Shown in pieces: positions 31,499-40,598 of a DNA stretch of 45,600 nt. The notes beneath the pieces are model-generated. The model was not told where the DNA came from. It saw nothing but the letters and a program-made list of their open reading frames with translations, and searched no databases. The stretch covers positions 1 to 45,600 of the forward strand of contig CADAZC010000039.1 in NCBI GenBank assembly GCA_902792295.1. Direction: 5' to 3'. This stretch comes from an uncultured Eubacteriales bacterium. Its GTDB lineage: Bacteria; Bacillota; Clostridia; Christensenellales; CAG-138. Every line of letters starts with the position of its first letter. Position 1 is the stretch's first letter. A program made the position numbers and the translations under genes.

Positions 31499-32283
31499 GC
31501 AGCGGATTATACAACACGCATAAAATCGAGTTCGACACCACGCTCGACCTCACGCGCCTGAAACCGTACGGCGACACGATGAACGACGGAAAGGTGCAGC
31601 TGAGCTTCACCCTCCCCGTCAAGGACGACGAACGCGGCGTGGAAGCGGCGCGGCAGATCGCGAAGAAAATGGGCCTGGACGAGCCGAACGTGACGTATCA
31701 CGCCCCGCTCGACAAGGAGTTCACTTTCTATGTGGTCTACGGCAGCTGCGTGCACACCGTGAACTATGAGGATATCCACGTCATCACCGTCGAATCCGAC
31801 GTGATGACCATGGAAGAAACGAACGACTATATCCGCGAGCACATCGGCCGCAAGGTCGTGATGGTGGGCGCAAGTACCGGCACCGACGCGCACACGGTCG
31901 GCATCGACGCGATCATGAACCGCAAGGGCTTCGCCGGGCACTACGGCGTGGAGCGCTATGAGATGATCGAGGCGTACAACCTCGGCTCGCAGGTCCCGAA
32001 CGAGGACTTCATCAAAAAAGCGCTTGAGGTCCATGCGGACGCGCTGCTCGTTTCGCAGACGGTCACACAGAAGGACATCCACATTCAGAACCTCACGAAC
32101 CTGATCGAGCTTCTGGAAGCCGAAGGGCTTCGCGACCGGTTCGTGGTGGTCTGCGGCGGTCCGCGCATCACACATGAGCTTGCAAAGGAGCTGGGCTTCG
32201 ACGCGGGCTTCGGCGCGGGCACGTACGGCGACGACGTCGCGAGCTTCGTCGTGACGGAAATGGTCAAACGCGGCATGAAATAA
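31495..32283 (+). CDS. kamE: Beta-lysine 5,6-aminomutase, beta (B12-binding) subunit
   Basis: This 262-aa subunit binds adenosylcobalamin and PLP. The base-off B12 motif D-x-H-x-x-G is Asp131-Ala-His133-Thr-Val-Gly136. The PLP lysine of characterised enzymes (Lys144) falls exactly on Lys144 here (NRKGFAG). The C-terminal Rossmann part has LLVSQTVTQKD and VVCGGPR, as in B12-binding domains. The start overlaps kamD by 4 bases, giving coupled equal synthesis. Function needs imported or synthesised cobalamin; no cobalamin gene is certain in this window. Confidence 0.97.
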   Translation: MSSGLYNTHKIEFDTTLDLTRLKPYGDTMNDGKVQLSFTLPVKDDERGVEAARQIAKKMGLDEPNVTYHAPLDKEFTFYVVYGSCVHTVNYEDIHVITVESDVMTMEETNDYIREHIGRKVVMVGASTGTDAHTVGIDAIMNRKGFAGHYGVERYEMIEAYNLGSQVPNEDFIKKALEVHADALLVSQTVTQKDIHIQNLTNLIELLEAEGLRDRFVVVCGGPRITHELAKELGFDAGFGAGTYGDDVASFVVTEMVKRGMK

Positions 32284-32319
32284 ACCGCTTCGATACAGAA
32301 TCAACAAGGAGGAACAATC

Positions 32320-33012
32320 ATGGCAAAGAAACCGGTCATCACTGCCGCTGAGGCAGCGAAAATGATTCCCGACGGCGCAACCGTCATGTGCGGCGGCTTT
32401 CTCGCCTGCGGACAGGCGCGCGCCATCGTCAAAGAGCTTGTGAAGCTCGGCACGAAGGACCTTACGCTGATCGCAAACGATATGGGCAGAGCCACAGGTC
32501 CCATGGGCGAAGAGTTCTTCGGTATCGCGGAGCTCATCCACAATCATCAGGTCAAGCGCGTCATCGCAACGCACGTCGGCATGACGCCCGAGGTCGGCGA
32601 ACAGATGAACGCCGGCACGCTGGAAGTCAACCTGATCCCGCAGGGCTCCATGGCGGAGTGCATCCGCGCGGGCGGCGCGGGACTGGGCGGCGTTCTGACC
32701 CCCGTCGGCGTCGATACGCTGATCGAGGAAAGCCCGCTTTGCCTCGGCAAGCAGGAGATCGACGGGAAGCCGTACCTTCTGATGAAGCCGATCCACGCGG
32801 ACTTCGCGCTCCTCGGCACCTATAAGTGCGACGAAGCCGGCAACTGCTGGTACAAGGGCACGATGCGCAACTTCAACACGGTCATGGCGACCGCGGCGGA
32901 CGTTGTCATTGCCGAAACCGAATACCTCGTTCCCGTCGGCGAGATCGAGCCCGAGAACATCCACACCTACGGCATGTGCGTCGACTACATCGTGGAAGGA
33001 GAGAGAAAGTAA
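32320..33012 (+). CDS. atoD: Acetoacetate/butyrate CoA-transferase, alpha subunit
   Basis: This 230-aa subunit of a family I CoA-transferase has the alpha-subunit N-terminus (ITAAEAAKMIPDGATVMCGGF) and glycine-rich GGAGLGGVLTPVGVDT. With the beta subunit it exchanges CoA between butyryl-CoA and acetoacetate in lysine fermentation, freeing butyrate and giving acetoacetyl-CoA for thiolase. It follows kamE by 36 bases with AAGGAGGAAC, so it is in the riboswitch operon. The stop and the next start share one base (TAATG). Confidence 0.93.
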   Translation: MAKKPVITAAEAAKMIPDGATVMCGGFLACGQARAIVKELVKLGTKDLTLIANDMGRATGPMGEEFFGIAELIHNHQVKRVIATHVGMTPEVGEQMNAGTLEVNLIPQGSMAECIRAGGAGLGGVLTPVGVDTLIEESPLCLGKQEIDGKPYLLMKPIHADFALLGTYKCDEAGNCWYKGTMRNFNTVMATAADVVIAETEYLVPVGEIEPENIHTYGMCVDYIVEGERK

Positions 33013-33680
33013 TGGATAAGAACGAAATCAAAGCTTTCATCGCAAAGCGCTGCGCGAAAGAACTGAAGGACGGCGACGTCGTCAACCTCGGCATCGGCCT
33101 TCCCACCATGATTCCCGGCTTCCTTCCCGAGGGCGTTGACCTTGTGATCCATGCCGAGCTCGGCATCGTCGGCGCAGGCGCGACGCCGAAGCCCGAGGAC
33201 GCGAACTATGATCCGTACCATGTCGTCGACGCGGGCGGCAACGTCGCTTCCGTGGCGTTCGGCGGCGGCTTCATCGACTCCGCAACGAACTTCGGCCTCA
33301 TTCGCGGCGGTCACGTGGACGCGTGCTTCCTCGGCGCGCTCGAAGTCGACCAGGAAGGCAACCTCGCAAACTGGATCATTCCCGGCAAACGCATGCCCGG
33401 CATGGGCGGCGCGATGGACCTGTGCGTCGGCGCGCGCAACTGCATCGTCTGCATGGAGCACACCGCGAAGGGCAATCCGAAGATCCTCGAGAAGTGCCGT
33501 CTCCCCTTGACCGCTTCGCATTGCGTCAAGAAGATCATCACCGAGATGTGCGTCCTCGAAGTCACCGAGAACGGTCTTCTGATGACCGAGATCAACCCGG
33601 AATTCACCGTCGACCAGGTCAGGGCGGCAACCGCCGCTCCGATCACCGTGGCAGAGAACCTGAAATCCATGGTGGACTGA
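33012..33680 (+). CDS. atoA: Acetoacetate/butyrate CoA-transferase, beta subunit
   Basis: This 222-aa beta subunit carries the catalytic glutamate region (VIHAELGIVGAG, the counterpart of the SENG-type motif of family I enzymes) and IGLPTMIPGFLPEGVD near the N-terminus. DLCVGARNCIVCMEHTAKGNPKI is a usual beta-subunit block. GAGAGAAAG precedes the ATG. It is the last gene of the riboswitch-controlled operon and is followed by a terminator shared with the converging etfA gene. Substrate choice (acetoacetate with butyryl-CoA) is set by the neighbours. Confidence 0.93.
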   Translation: MDKNEIKAFIAKRCAKELKDGDVVNLGIGLPTMIPGFLPEGVDLVIHAELGIVGAGATPKPEDANYDPYHVVDAGGNVASVAFGGGFIDSATNFGLIRGGHVDACFLGALEVDQEGNLANWIIPGKRMPGMGGAMDLCVGARNCIVCMEHTAKGNPKILEKCRLPLTASHCVKKIITEMCVLEVTENGLLMTEINPEFTVDQVRAATAAPITVAENLKSMVD

Positions 33681-33691
33681 AAAACCTAAAG

Positions 33692-33725
33692 AAAAAAACG
33701 ATCCCGGAGGCAAACTCCGGGATCG
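33692..33725 (-). terminator. Terminator between converging atoA and etfA
   Basis: An 11-bp perfect stem (CGATCCCGGAG/CTCCGGGATCG) with a GCAAA loop has seven A residues on its left, giving a strong U tract for minus-strand transcripts from etfA. The plus-strand side has only a scattered T tract, so it is weaker for the lysine operon. Confidence 0.88.
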
Positions 33726-33740
33726 CTTGATTTTGGGAGA

Positions 33741-34781
33741 TTATTTCGCCGCTTTGGCAGCGCGGATGGATTCGATGAGCTCGGGCACGACCTTGAAGAG
33801 GTCACCCACGATGCCGTAGTCCGCGCACTCGAAAATCGGCGCCGTTTCGTTCTTGTTGACCGCGATGATGCATTCGGATTCCTGCATGCCCGCCTTGTGC
33901 TGGATCGCGCCGGAGATGCCGAGCGCAATATATACCTTCGGGTGGACGGTCTTGCCGGTCTGTCCGACCTGATGATCCGCGCCGATCCAGCCGGCGTCGA
34001 CACAGGCACGGGACGCGCCGACCACGCCGCCGAGCTCGTTTGCAAGCTCTTCGGCAAGGGCGAGACCCTTTTCGACGTCTTTGGAAATGCCGCGGCCGAC
34101 CGACACGATGTAGTCCGCGCCGATCAGATGCAGGATCTCGGCGGTCCGCCTGTTCTCGCGCTTCTTCATCACGCCGGGACGCACCGTCGCCATCGCGGGA
34201 CGGAAGCGCGGGCAGATGATGGACGCCATAAGGTGTCCGCCGAACGCCGGACGCGTCATCTTGAGGTCGCGCGCGACGGAATGATCCGCGCCCGCGAGCT
34301 TGACGCTCTTCGTGCGCTCGATGCGGTCCTCGGGAAGCGTGGACGCTTCTTTCAGGAACTTCTGGTAGTTATCGAGGTCGATATCCAGATGCGTGCAGTC
34401 TGCGCAGAGGCCGGTGTGCAGCCGGGCTGCGCAGCGCGGCGCGAGGTCGCGGCCGATCGTGGATGCGCCGAACAGAAGGATCTCGGGCTTGAACTCCGCG
34501 ACCGCATCGGTGATGATCTTGGTATACGCGTCGGTCGTGAAGGTTTTGAGAAGCGGACTGTTGTAAACATAGACCTTGTCCGCGCCGTAAACGCCGAGCT
34601 CGGGCGCGATGCCGTCGACGTCGTCGCCGAGGAGAATGCCGCAAAGCTCCACGCCGAGCTCGTCGGCAAGCTTTCTGCCCTCGCTGATCAGTTCGAAGGT
34701 GGTGGGCATCATTTCGCCGTTGCGCTGTTCACAGAACACCCAAACGTTCTTGAAGGCCTCAATATCGCTGCTGTTAAACAT
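33741..34781 (-). CDS. etfA: Electron transfer flavoprotein, alpha subunit (internally shortened)
   Basis: This 346-aa subunit binds FAD with EtfB and passes electrons between NADH, ferredoxin and butyryl-CoA dehydrogenase. Clear markers are VWVFCEQRNGE, FGASTIGRDLAPRCAARLHTGLCADCT, TRPAFGGHLMASIICP, and the C-terminal FAD site VGQTGKTVHPKVYIALGISGAIQH. It belongs to the longer EtfA form with an extra segment before TRPAFGG. Between RPGVMKK and IGADYIVSVGRG there are only about 13 residues, where relatives have about 40. This suggests an in-frame loss of roughly 80-90 bases near 34120-34165. The ATG follows GAAGGGGGAAC. It is the last gene of the minus butyrate operon. Confidence 0.93.
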   Translation of the reverse strand: MFNSSDIEAFKNVWVFCEQRNGEMMPTTFELISEGRKLADELGVELCGILLGDDVDGIAPELGVYGADKVYVYNSPLLKTFTTDAYTKIITDAVAEFKPEILLFGASTIGRDLAPRCAARLHTGLCADCTHLDIDLDNYQKFLKEASTLPEDRIERTKSVKLAGADHSVARDLKMTRPAFGGHLMASIICPRFRPAMATVRPGVMKKRENRRTAEILHLIGADYIVSVGRGISKDVEKGLALAEELANELGGVVGASRACVDAGWIGADHQVGQTGKTVHPKVYIALGISGAIQHKAGMQESECIIAVNKNETAPIFECADYGIVGDLFKVVPELIESIRAAKAAK

Positions 34782-34799
34782 GATTCCGTTCCCCCTTCC

Positions 34800-35600
34800 T
34801 CAGATGATGTGCTTCGCGGCAAGGATGCCCGCGAGCTTGTCGGTGGTTTCTTTTCCGTCGCCCGCAAGCATCATGCCTGCGCCCTTTTGCGGCGGTGTGA
34901 ACGACGTGAGGATGTTCGTGGGAGAGCCCAGAAGGCCGATCGTACTCTTGTCGATCAGCGGATGATCCTTCAGCGTTTCGTACGTCATGGTGACGACCTG
35001 CTTATTGTAGCACTCGAAGATGCCGCCGATGTTCATGTAACGCGGATTGTTGAGTTCCTTGATGCAGGTGATCATGCAGGGCGTGTGGACCTTGACCGTC
35101 ATGTAGCCGTCCTCAAGGATGCGCTTTACGGTGAGCACGTCGCCGTCCTTTTGGATCTCGCCCGCGTAGGTGACCTGCGGCAGGTGCAGTTTTTCCGCGA
35201 TCTGCGGACCGACCTGCGCGGTGTCGCCGTCGATCGCCTGACGTCCCGCGAGGATGATATCCTCGGGCTCGACGCCGTAGGTGTCGATCGCCGCCGCAAT
35301 GATCTGGCTCGTCGCATAGGTGTCGGAACCGCCGAATTCGCGCGCGGTGATGAGAACGCCCTCGTCCACGCCCATTGCCATGAGCTCGCGGAGCATGCCC
35401 TCGGCGGGCGGCGGTCCCATCGTGAACGCAACGACCTTGCAGCCGAGCTCGTCCTTTAAGGTCAGCGCGGCCTCGACCGCGTTCATGTCGTCAGGGTTGA
35501 TGATGGTCTGCATGGACGCGCGGTCCAGCGTGCCGTCCGGATTGACGGCGACCGTACCGGAGGTATCGGGAACCTGCTTTACCGTGACAAAAATCTTCAT
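34800..35600 (-). CDS. etfB: Electron transfer flavoprotein, beta subunit
   Basis: This 266-aa beta subunit has the ETF signature set: MKIFVTVKQVPDT at the start, NPDDMNAVEAAL, VVAFTMGPPPAEGMLRE, and ILAGRQAIDGDTAQVGPQIAE, where flavin and nucleotide bind. In butyrate-forming Clostridia EtfAB with butyryl-CoA dehydrogenase couples crotonyl-CoA reduction to ferredoxin reduction (electron bifurcation). Whether this pair bifurcates is inferred from the operon. AAGGAGGGC precedes the ATG. It lies 18 bases after the etfA start on the coding side, in the order bcd-etfB-etfA. Confidence 0.96.
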   Translation of the reverse strand: MKIFVTVKQVPDTSGTVAVNPDGTLDRASMQTIINPDDMNAVEAALTLKDELGCKVVAFTMGPPPAEGMLRELMAMGVDEGVLITAREFGGSDTYATSQIIAAAIDTYGVEPEDIILAGRQAIDGDTAQVGPQIAEKLHLPQVTYAGEIQKDGDVLTVKRILEDGYMTVKVHTPCMITCIKELNNPRYMNIGGIFECYNKQVVTMTYETLKDHPLIDKSTIGLLGSPTNILTSFTPPQKGAGMMLAGDGKETTDKLAGILAAKHII

Positions 35601-35617
35601 GTTCTCTGCCCTCCTTC

Positions 35618-36791
<1,174 letters not shown>

Positions 36792-36810
36792 TCTGTTTCT
36801 CCTTTACCCC

Positions 36811-37647
36811 TTACTTGTTGTACTTGAAGAAGCCCTCGCCGGTCTTGATGCCCAGCTTGCCCGCGCGGACCATCTTACGGATCAGCACGTTGGCGCGGTA
36901 CTTCGAATCATGCGTTTCGTTGTAGAGCACGTCCATGATGTTCAGAACGACGTCCCAGCCAATGAGATCGCCGAGGTGCAGCGGTCCCATCGGATGATTG
37001 CAGCCGAGCTGCATCGCGATGTCGATGTCTTCCGCGGATGCAACGCCTTCCTGCAGCACGCAGACGCCCTCGTTGCAGTACGGGATCAGGATCTTGTTGA
37101 CCACGAAGCCCGGCGCCTCGTTGACGACGACCGGCGTCTTGCCGATTTCGACGCAGAGGTTCTTCGCCCATTCGACGAGCTCGGTCGGCGTGTTCGCGCC
37201 CGCGATGACCTCGACGAGCTTCATCACCGGAACCGGATTGAAGAAGTGGAGACCGACCATCGGATGCATGAGCCCTTTGCCCATCTCGGTGATCGACAGC
37301 GAGGAGGTGTTGGTTGCAAAAACGGCCTCTTCCTTGCAGAGCGTGTCGAGACGCTGCAGAAGCTCCTTCTTTACCGCCATGTTCTCCGCCACGCACTCGA
37401 TGATGAGATCGGCGTCCGCCGCCGCGGCAACTTCGTCCACGACGATACGGCTCATGAGATCGTCTGCCGCTTCCTGCGTCATCTTGCCCTTCAGAACGCG
37501 CTTGTTCAAAGACGCCGCGAGCTTGTCCTTATGCCGCTGCGCGCTCTCCACGCTCGTCGCGTACAGAAGCGCCGTGTGTCCGCTTGCCGAGAAGACCTGT
37601 GCGATACCGCTGCCCATGGTTCCTGCGCCGAAAATTGCAACTTTCAT
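36811..37647 (-). CDS. hbd: 3-Hydroxybutyryl-CoA dehydrogenase
   Basis: This 278-aa NAD(P)-dependent enzyme interconverts acetoacetyl-CoA and 3-hydroxybutyryl-CoA. The nucleotide motif is FGAGTMGSGIAQ (residues 6-17). The catalytic region is GLHFFNPVPVMKLVEVI with the His-Glu pair, followed by VVVNEAPGFVVNKIL. The C-terminal domain ends in GIKTGEGFFKYN. I chose the ATG at 37647 because GGAGGAACGAAC precedes it; the longer frame starts inside crt. It is the second gene of the crt-hbd-bcd-etfBA operon. Confidence 0.96.
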   Translation of the reverse strand: MKVAIFGAGTMGSGIAQVFSASGHTALLYATSVESAQRHKDKLAASLNKRVLKGKMTQEAADDLMSRIVVDEVAAAADADLIIECVAENMAVKKELLQRLDTLCKEEAVFATNTSSLSITEMGKGLMHPMVGLHFFNPVPVMKLVEVIAGANTPTELVEWAKNLCVEIGKTPVVVNEAPGFVVNKILIPYCNEGVCVLQEGVASAEDIDIAMQLGCNHPMGPLHLGDLIGWDVVLNIMDVLYNETHDSKYRANVLIRKMVRAGKLGIKTGEGFFKYNK

Positions 37648-37699
37648 GTTCGTTCCTCCTGATTGTTTTTTAGATGATTCGGACGATCCCGTCCGTTGT

Positions 37700-38479
37700 T
37701 TACCGGTTCTGATACGGGTCATGTCTGCGCTTTTCGAGAAACGCCTGCATGCCCTCTTTCTGATCCGCGGTCTCGAAGCAGCTGCCGAACAGCTTTTCTT
37801 CCAGCGCGACCGCCTCGTCCATCGGCATTTCCAGCCCTTCGTTGATCGCCTTCTTGCAGGCGCGCACCGCGATCGGCGCGTTCTTTGCGATCGTTTCCGC
37901 GAGCTTTTCCGCCGCAGGCATCAATTCCTCCGCGGGGTACACCGCGTTGCAGAGCCCGATGCGCAGCGCTTCGTCCGCCTTGATGTTCCGCGCGGAATAG
38001 ATGAGCTGCTTTGCCATGCCCGGCCCCACGAGCCGCGCAAGCCGCTGCGTGCCACCGAAGCCCGGCGTGATGCCGAGCCCGGTCTCGGGCTGACCGAACA
38101 CCGCCGTATCCGAGCAAAGACGGATATCGCATGCCATCGCAAGCTCGCATCCGCCGCCCAGAGCATAGCCGTTGACCGCGGCGATCGCCGGGATCGGGAG
38201 CGTTTCAAGCTTACGGAACACATCGTTGCCCTTCTTGCCGAACGCCTCGCCCTCCGTCCTCGTCAGCGTCGACATCTCGCCGATGTCCGCGCCCGCGACG
38301 AACGCTTTTTCGCCGCTGCCGGTCAGAACAAGCACGCGGATCTCCGGATCGGCGGCGATCTCGTCAAGCAGCGTATTCAGATCGTTGAGAACTTCGGAAT
38401 TGAGAGCGTTCAGCGCCTTGGGACGGTTGACCGTCGCGATCGCGACGTGATCCTTTTTTTCGAGTAAAATATGCGTCAT
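37700..38479 (-). CDS. crt: Crotonase (3-hydroxybutyryl-CoA dehydratase)
   Basis: This 259-aa enoyl-CoA hydratase-family enzyme dehydrates 3-hydroxybutyryl-CoA to crotonyl-CoA. It has the oxyanion-hole motifs AFVAGADIGEM and NGYALGGGCELAMACDIR, and the two catalytic glutamates at Glu112 and Glu132 (QPETGLGITPGFGGTQ). CGGAGGATC precedes the ATG. It is the first gene of the minus operon, about 48 bases from a consensus promoter. With Kal also making crotonyl-CoA, it joins the acetyl-CoA and lysine branches of butyrate formation. Confidence 0.95.
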   Translation of the reverse strand: MTHILLEKKDHVAIATVNRPKALNALNSEVLNDLNTLLDEIAADPEIRVLVLTGSGEKAFVAGADIGEMSTLTRTEGEAFGKKGNDVFRKLETLPIPAIAAVNGYALGGGCELAMACDIRLCSDTAVFGQPETGLGITPGFGGTQRLARLVGPGMAKQLIYSARNIKADEALRIGLCNAVYPAEELMPAAEKLAETIAKNAPIAVRACKKAINEGLEMPMDEAVALEEKLFGSCFETADQKEGMQAFLEKRRHDPYQNR

Positions 38480-38526
38480 AATGATCCTCCGCAGAAGCGA
38501 TCGGGCAGTGCGCCCATAACATGATT

Positions 38527-38555
38527 ATTATAGTACATTTATGAAGTTTTATCAA
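38527..38555 (-). promoter_or_regulatory. Promoter of the crt-hbd-bcd-etfBA operon
   Basis: On the minus strand, TTGATA (38555-38550), 17 bases and TATAAT (38532-38527) precede the crt ATG by about 48 bases. Confidence 0.85.
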
Positions 38556-38597
38556 GTCCGATTCCGGTTTTCGGCATATCGTATATGAAACTTTCGA

Positions 38598-38626
38598 TTG
38601 CCTAAAACCGAACGCTGTGCTATAAT
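38598..38626 (+). promoter_or_regulatory. Promoter of the EamA transporter gene
   Basis: TTGCCT (38598-38603), 17 bases and TATAAT (38621-38626) put the transcript start about 12 bases before the ATG at 38645. The leader is therefore very short, with a GGAAAAGAG ribosome site. Confidence 0.7.
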
Positions 38627-38644
38627 TTCGTGCGGAAAAGAGCT

Positions 38645-39550
38645 ATGGAAATCAAAAATCGCAGTTCCAACAAAATACTCGGGCATGTCTTCGCGCTGTT
38701 CTCCGTCATCGTATGGGGCAGCTGCTATGTGCTGACGAAAAACCTCTTAAACGCCGGCTTCACCGCCCTGCAGATCACGCCGATCCGCATGGCGCTTGCC
38801 TACGTCGTGCTGCTTTGCATGCGTCCGAAGTTTCAGCGGCTTTCGTGGAAGGACGAAGGCATCTTTCTATTGATCGGGCTGTTCGGCGGCAGCGTATACT
38901 TCTTTCTGCAAAACACCGCTCTGACCTATACATACGCCGCGAACGTCAGCATCATTGTCTGCCTCTCCCCCATCTTCACGGCGATCCTCGCGGCGATCTT
39001 CAGCCGCGGCAACGAACGGCTCGGCAAGTTCCTGCTGTTCGGCTCCGTCCTTGCGATCGCGGGCGTGGTGCTGGTGGTTTTGAACGGCAGTCTGAACTTC
39101 CATTTAAGCCCGGTCGGCGATCTTCTGGCGCTGCTCGCGGGCATTTCGTGGGCGGTGTATTCGGTGCTCATCAAGCGATACACCGAGACCATGGACGGCT
39201 TCCTCGTTACGCGGCGCGTGATGTTCTGGGCGTTTCTGACCTCGATCCCGCTGATGCTCGCCTTCGACGGCATGCCGGACCTTGCGCCGCTGTTCACGGT
39301 GCCGAAGGTGCTTCTGAGCTGGCTGTTTCTCGGCATTCTCGGCAACGCGGTCTGTTTTGCGCTCTGGAACATCGCATTTCGGGAGCTCGGCGTGGTAGTC
39401 ACAAACAACTACCTGTACGCTTCGCCGTTCGTGACGCTGATCGTGGGCTGGCTTCTTCTTTCCGAACCGATCTCGTGGATGGGTGTGCTCGGCGCGATGC
39501 TGATCACCGCGGGCGTCATTCTTGCCCAGAGGGACAAACGCAACGCATAA
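38645..39550 (+). CDS. EamA/DMT-family transporter
   Basis: This 301-aa membrane protein has ten hydrophobic segments in two EamA repeats (the first beginning HVFALFSVIVWGSCYVLTK, the second GDLLALLAGISWAVYSVL). It belongs to the drug/metabolite transporter superfamily. It stands alone between the butyrate operon and a terminator. It is unlike the EamA protein at 9574 beyond the shared fold. The substrate is unknown; amino-acid or small-metabolite export is typical of the family. The ATG at 38645 has GGAAAAGAG upstream. Confidence 0.88.
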   Translation: MEIKNRSSNKILGHVFALFSVIVWGSCYVLTKNLLNAGFTALQITPIRMALAYVVLLCMRPKFQRLSWKDEGIFLLIGLFGGSVYFFLQNTALTYTYAANVSIIVCLSPIFTAILAAIFSRGNERLGKFLLFGSVLAIAGVVLVVLNGSLNFHLSPVGDLLALLAGISWAVYSVLIKRYTETMDGFLVTRRVMFWAFLTSIPLMLAFDGMPDLAPLFTVPKVLLSWLFLGILGNAVCFALWNIAFRELGVVVTNNYLYASPFVTLIVGWLLLSEPISWMGVLGAMLITAGVILAQRDKRNA

Positions 39551-39578
39551 AAAAAGCTGTGATCGCTCACAGCTTTTT
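39551..39578 (+). terminator. Bidirectional rho-independent terminator
   Basis: AAAAAGCTGTGA and TCACAGCTTTTT form a stem with a TCGC loop and A/T runs on both sides, between the converging EamA and aldo-keto reductase genes. It can end both. Confidence 0.92.
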
Positions 39579-39588
39579 CTTTTTGTGT

Positions 39589-40587
39589 TTATTTATCCAG
39601 CACTTCCACCTGGATCGGCTTTGCGGCTTCTTCCATGGAAGCAAGTTCGTCCGGCGTGAGAACGATGTCGAGACACCTCGCCGTGTCCGCGACGTTTTCG
39701 GGCTTGCGCATGCCGACGAGCAAGCTCATGTTCCCGTACTGCGCGAGCGCCCACGCTTCAAAGAGCTGCGAAAAGCTGCAGTTATGCGCGGCGCGGACCG
39801 GTTCCCAAGCGTCGAACGCACGGCGAAGTCCCGCCTTGACCTCCGGCTGCACCCACGGGATGCGGGAGCGGATGTCCGTTTTTACGAACGTGCGTTCCAT
39901 GAACGCGGGCGAGGTCAGAAAGCCCTCCTCGAGCACGCCGTAGGTCTGAAACGTCGTGCCGTGCGGTTTGCACGCCTTGAAATACTCCCGCCCGTGGAAC
40001 GGGCTCAGAATGCTGAAAAACTCCTGCACGAGATCGACGTGTCCGCCAGCGCCCTGATATTCTTCGAGGTCCGCGGGTTGGCTGTTGCTTAACCCGTACG
40101 CGCGGATCTTGCCCTGCTCCTTGAGCCGTTCGAGCGCTTCGACCGTGTCGGAAACCGGAAAGCTCCCGCACACATAATGCACGATCACGGAATCGAGATA
40201 ATCCGTCTTCATACGTCTGAGCGAGTCCTCGACGTCGCGGACGATCGCGGTCGGGCGCGTGTCGTTGTTGACCGTGTAGCCGTCGCGCGAGTAGTGGAAG
40301 TTGCCGCCCTCGTTCCGCCAGTTCAAAGAGCACTTCGTCTGCAGGATGAAATCATGCCGGCGGCCTTTCAGCGCTTCGCCCAAAAGCCGTTCGCTTTCGC
40401 CCGTGCCGTAGACCGGCGCGGTGTCGATGTAATTGATGCCGAACTCCTTGCAGGCGGAAAGAAGATTTTTCGCTTCCGCTTCGGTCGAATCATGGTCCGA
40501 CCACACGCTGCCGCCGCCGAGCCCCCATGTGCCGAGCGCGATCGCGGAGACGGACAGATCGCTGTTTCCGAGTTTCCGGTACTGCAT
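39589..40587 (-). CDS. Aldo-keto reductase
   Basis: This 332-aa NADPH-dependent TIM-barrel oxidoreductase has the family's start (MQYRKLGNSDLSVSAIALGTWGLGG) and catalytic tetrad: Asp and Tyr in INYIDTAPVYGTGESE, Lys in LQTKCS and His in VIVHYVCG. It looks like the YajO/IolS-type soluble members. It ends close to the terminator and lies 11 bases downstream of the P-loop gene, so both are probably one transcription unit. The aldehyde or ketone substrate is not evident. Confidence 0.92.
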   Translation of the reverse strand: MQYRKLGNSDLSVSAIALGTWGLGGGSVWSDHDSTEAEAKNLLSACKEFGINYIDTAPVYGTGESERLLGEALKGRRHDFILQTKCSLNWRNEGGNFHYSRDGYTVNNDTRPTAIVRDVEDSLRRMKTDYLDSVIVHYVCGSFPVSDTVEALERLKEQGKIRAYGLSNSQPADLEEYQGAGGHVDLVQEFFSILSPFHGREYFKACKPHGTTFQTYGVLEEGFLTSPAFMERTFVKTDIRSRIPWVQPEVKAGLRRAFDAWEPVRAAHNCSFSQLFEAWALAQYGNMSLLVGMRKPENVADTARCLDIVLTPDELASMEEAAKPIQVEVLDK

Positions 40588-40598
40588 ATCGCCTCCGG

